Below are positions 62,902-64,000 of a stretch of DNA of 64,000 nt, one piece after another; the first letter of the stretch is position 1, and every line of letters begins with the position of its first letter. Below the pieces are notes generated by a model, which made no database searches, was not told the origin of the DNA, and saw nothing but the letters and a program-made list of their open reading frames with translations. Source of the stretch: Rhodococcus sp. OK519. GTDB lineage: Bacteria > Actinomycetota > Actinomycetes > Mycobacteriales > Mycobacteriaceae. A program made the position numbers and the translations under genes. The stretch spans positions 620,001 through 684,000 of the forward strand of contig NZ_QAOW01000001.1 of the NCBI RefSeq assembly GCF_003051005.1, read 5' to 3'.

Positions 62902-64000
62902 GTGGCTCGATCTGTCGAATCCGTGAATGCCGTGATCAAGGCCTACGACGTGCGTGGTGTCGTCGGTGAGCAGATCGATGCCGACTTCGTCCGAGACGTG
63001 GGCGCGTCGTTCGCCCGACTGGTGCGGGACGAGCAGACCGGCGCCGCGCAGGTGACGCGGGTCGCGATCGGACACGACATGCGTGAGTCGTCACCCGAAC
63101 TCTCCCAGGCGTTCGCCGAGGGCGTCGTGGGGCAGGGACTCGACGTCGTGCACATCGGGCTCGCGTCGACCGACCAGTTGTATTTCGCGTCCGGTGTCCT
63201 GGATTGCCCCGGTGCGATGTTCACGGCGAGCCACAACCCCGCCAAGTACAACGGGATCAAGCTGTGCCGCGCGGGCGCCAAGCCTGTCGGACAGGACACG
63301 GGTCTCGCCGACATTGCCCGTGAGGTCGCCGAGGGCGTGCCCGCGCACGACGGGGACATCGGGTCCATCACCGAGCAGGATGTGCTCGGCGAGTACGCGA
63401 GCTTCGTCCGCGGTCTGGTGAACCTGGCCGACCTGCGGCCGCTGACGATTGCAGTCGACGCCGGCAACGGCATGGGTGGCCACACGGTTCCCGCGGTGTT
63501 CGAGCCGATGCCCGTCACGGTGCGGCCGCTGTACTTCGAACTCGACGGCAGCTTTCCCAACCACGAGGCCAACCCGCTGGATCCGGCCAATCTGGTCGAT
63601 CTGCAGAAGTACGTGCAGGAGACCGGCGCCGACATCGGACTGGCCTTCGACGGCGACGCAGACCGTTGCTTCGTCGTGGACGAGAAGGGCAACCCGGTCT
63701 CGCCGTCGGCAGTGACGGCTCTGGTCGCCGAGCGTGAGCTCGCGAAGGAGCCCGGCGCCACCATCATCCACAACCTCATCACGTCGCGGTTCGTGCCGGA
63801 ACTCGTCGAGAAGCTCGGGGGCGCGGCCGTCCGGACACGGGTGGGGCACTCTTTCATCAAGCAGCAGATGGCCGAGACCGGCGCCGTCTTCGGCGGCGAG
63901 CACTCGGCTCACTACTACTTCCGCGAGTTCTGGGGTGCCGACTCCGGCATGCTCGCCGCCCTGCACGTGCTGGCGGCGCTCGGGGAGCAGGATCGTCCGC
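62902..64000 (+). CDS. Phosphomannomutase/phosphoglucomutase, N-terminal 366 residues (runs off the window)
   Basis: The visible part contains AVIKAYDVRGVVGEQI, the phosphoserine loop FTASHNPAKYNG with Ser110, the metal-binding DGDADRC at 250-256 and the substrate loop GGEHSAHYYF. This is the alpha-D-phosphohexomutase family; the M. tuberculosis neighbour of DUF3499 (Rv3257c) is a phosphomannomutase, from memory. It interconverts mannose-6- and mannose-1-phosphate for GDP-mannose synthesis, used by the nucleotidyltransferase at 55.0 kb. The GTG at 62902 follows AGGAG. Confidence 0.9.
   Translation, partial: MARSVESVNAVIKAYDVRGVVGEQIDADFVRDVGASFARLVRDEQTGAAQVTRVAIGHDMRESSPELSQAFAEGVVGQGLDVVHIGLASTDQLYFASGVLDCPGAMFTASHNPAKYNGIKLCRAGAKPVGQDTGLADIAREVAEGVPAHDGDIGSITEQDVLGEYASFVRGLVNLADLRPLTIAVDAGNGMGGHTVPAVFEPMPVTVRPLYFELDGSFPNHEANPLDPANLVDLQKYVQETGADIGLAFDGDADRCFVVDEKGNPVSPSAVTALVAERELAKEPGATIIHNLITSRFVPELVEKLGGAAVRTRVGHSFIKQQMAETGAVFGGEHSAHYYFREFWGADSGMLAALHVLAALGEQDRP

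Overview
The window is a high-GC actinobacterial chromosome segment from a mycolic-acid-containing organism, best read as Rhodococcus/Prescottella-like (Nocardiaceae). The species cannot be fixed from the sequence alone. The basis is content and order: accA3-sseA-sufE, accD5-accE5-maf/birA, the PH-domain protein, gtrA, purK-purE, TIGR03089-cpsA/rmlD-wbbL-manB-type, fbiA-fbiB/whiB2, DUF3499 and phosphomannomutase follow, from memory, the order of the M. tuberculosis Rv3257-Rv3303 region, with Rhodococcus-specific insertions. There are no rRNAs, tRNAs, CRISPR arrays, prophages or complete insertion sequences.

Layout. 1-6.5 kb: a partial gamma-glutamylcyclotransferase-like gene, lpdA, a PLP aminotransferase, and divergent glpK/glpD for glycerol use. 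6.5-14 kb: a membrane protein, an MpaB/DUF2236 oxygenase-like protein with a divergent TetR regulator, and the nei-lhr DNA-repair pair. 14-21.3 kb is more accessory: a DUF222/HNH nuclease, a frameshifted amidohydrolase, a secreted protein, and a TetR/patatin/Baeyer-Villiger-type monooxygenase/SDR cluster. 21.3-25.5 kb: lysine catabolism (lat divergent from hglS-pcd). 25.5-29.2 kb: an MBL-Rieske fusion, a PtpB-like phosphatase and a DUF1707/GNAT/VanZ operon. 29.2-38.2 kb: the acyl-CoA carboxylase genes (accA3, accD5, accE5), birA, a PapA-like acyltransferase-type gene, sulfurtransferase genes, a truncated haemoglobin and maf. 38-46.5 kb: small membrane proteins, an OmpR-type and a NarL-type two-component system, gtrA and purK-purE. 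46.5-51 kb: an AbiEi/DUF559 nuclease-like gene bracketed by two identical 58-bp palindromic repeats, and an ABC-FtsX exporter. 51-64 kb: cell-envelope sugar and wall assembly (TIGR03089, LCP protein, rmlD, wbbL, GDP-mannose pyrophosphorylase, phosphomannomutase), F420 biosynthesis (fbiA-fbiB), whiB2 and conserved hypotheticals.

How the genes work together. AccA3, AccD5, AccE5 and BirA supply carboxylated acyl-CoA for mycolic and methyl-branched lipids. RmlD, WbbL, the nucleotidyltransferase and the phosphomannomutase feed the rhamnose linker and mannosylated lipids, and the LCP protein probably attaches arabinogalactan to peptidoglycan. Lat, Pcd and HglS take lysine through piperideine-6-carboxylate, 2-aminoadipate and 2-oxoadipate to 2-hydroxyglutarate.

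One window-wide feature stands out. At least seventeen genes have a TANNNT hexamer ending 6-8 bases before their start codon, the geometry of leaderless actinobacterial transcripts. The most unusual local structure is the nuclease-like gene between identical 58-bp repeats, one of which also supplies its Shine-Dalgarno sequence. I do not claim a wholly new system. The repeat-bracketed cassette, the MBL-Rieske fusion and a hairpin that could mask the epimerase ribosome binding site are the best leads.
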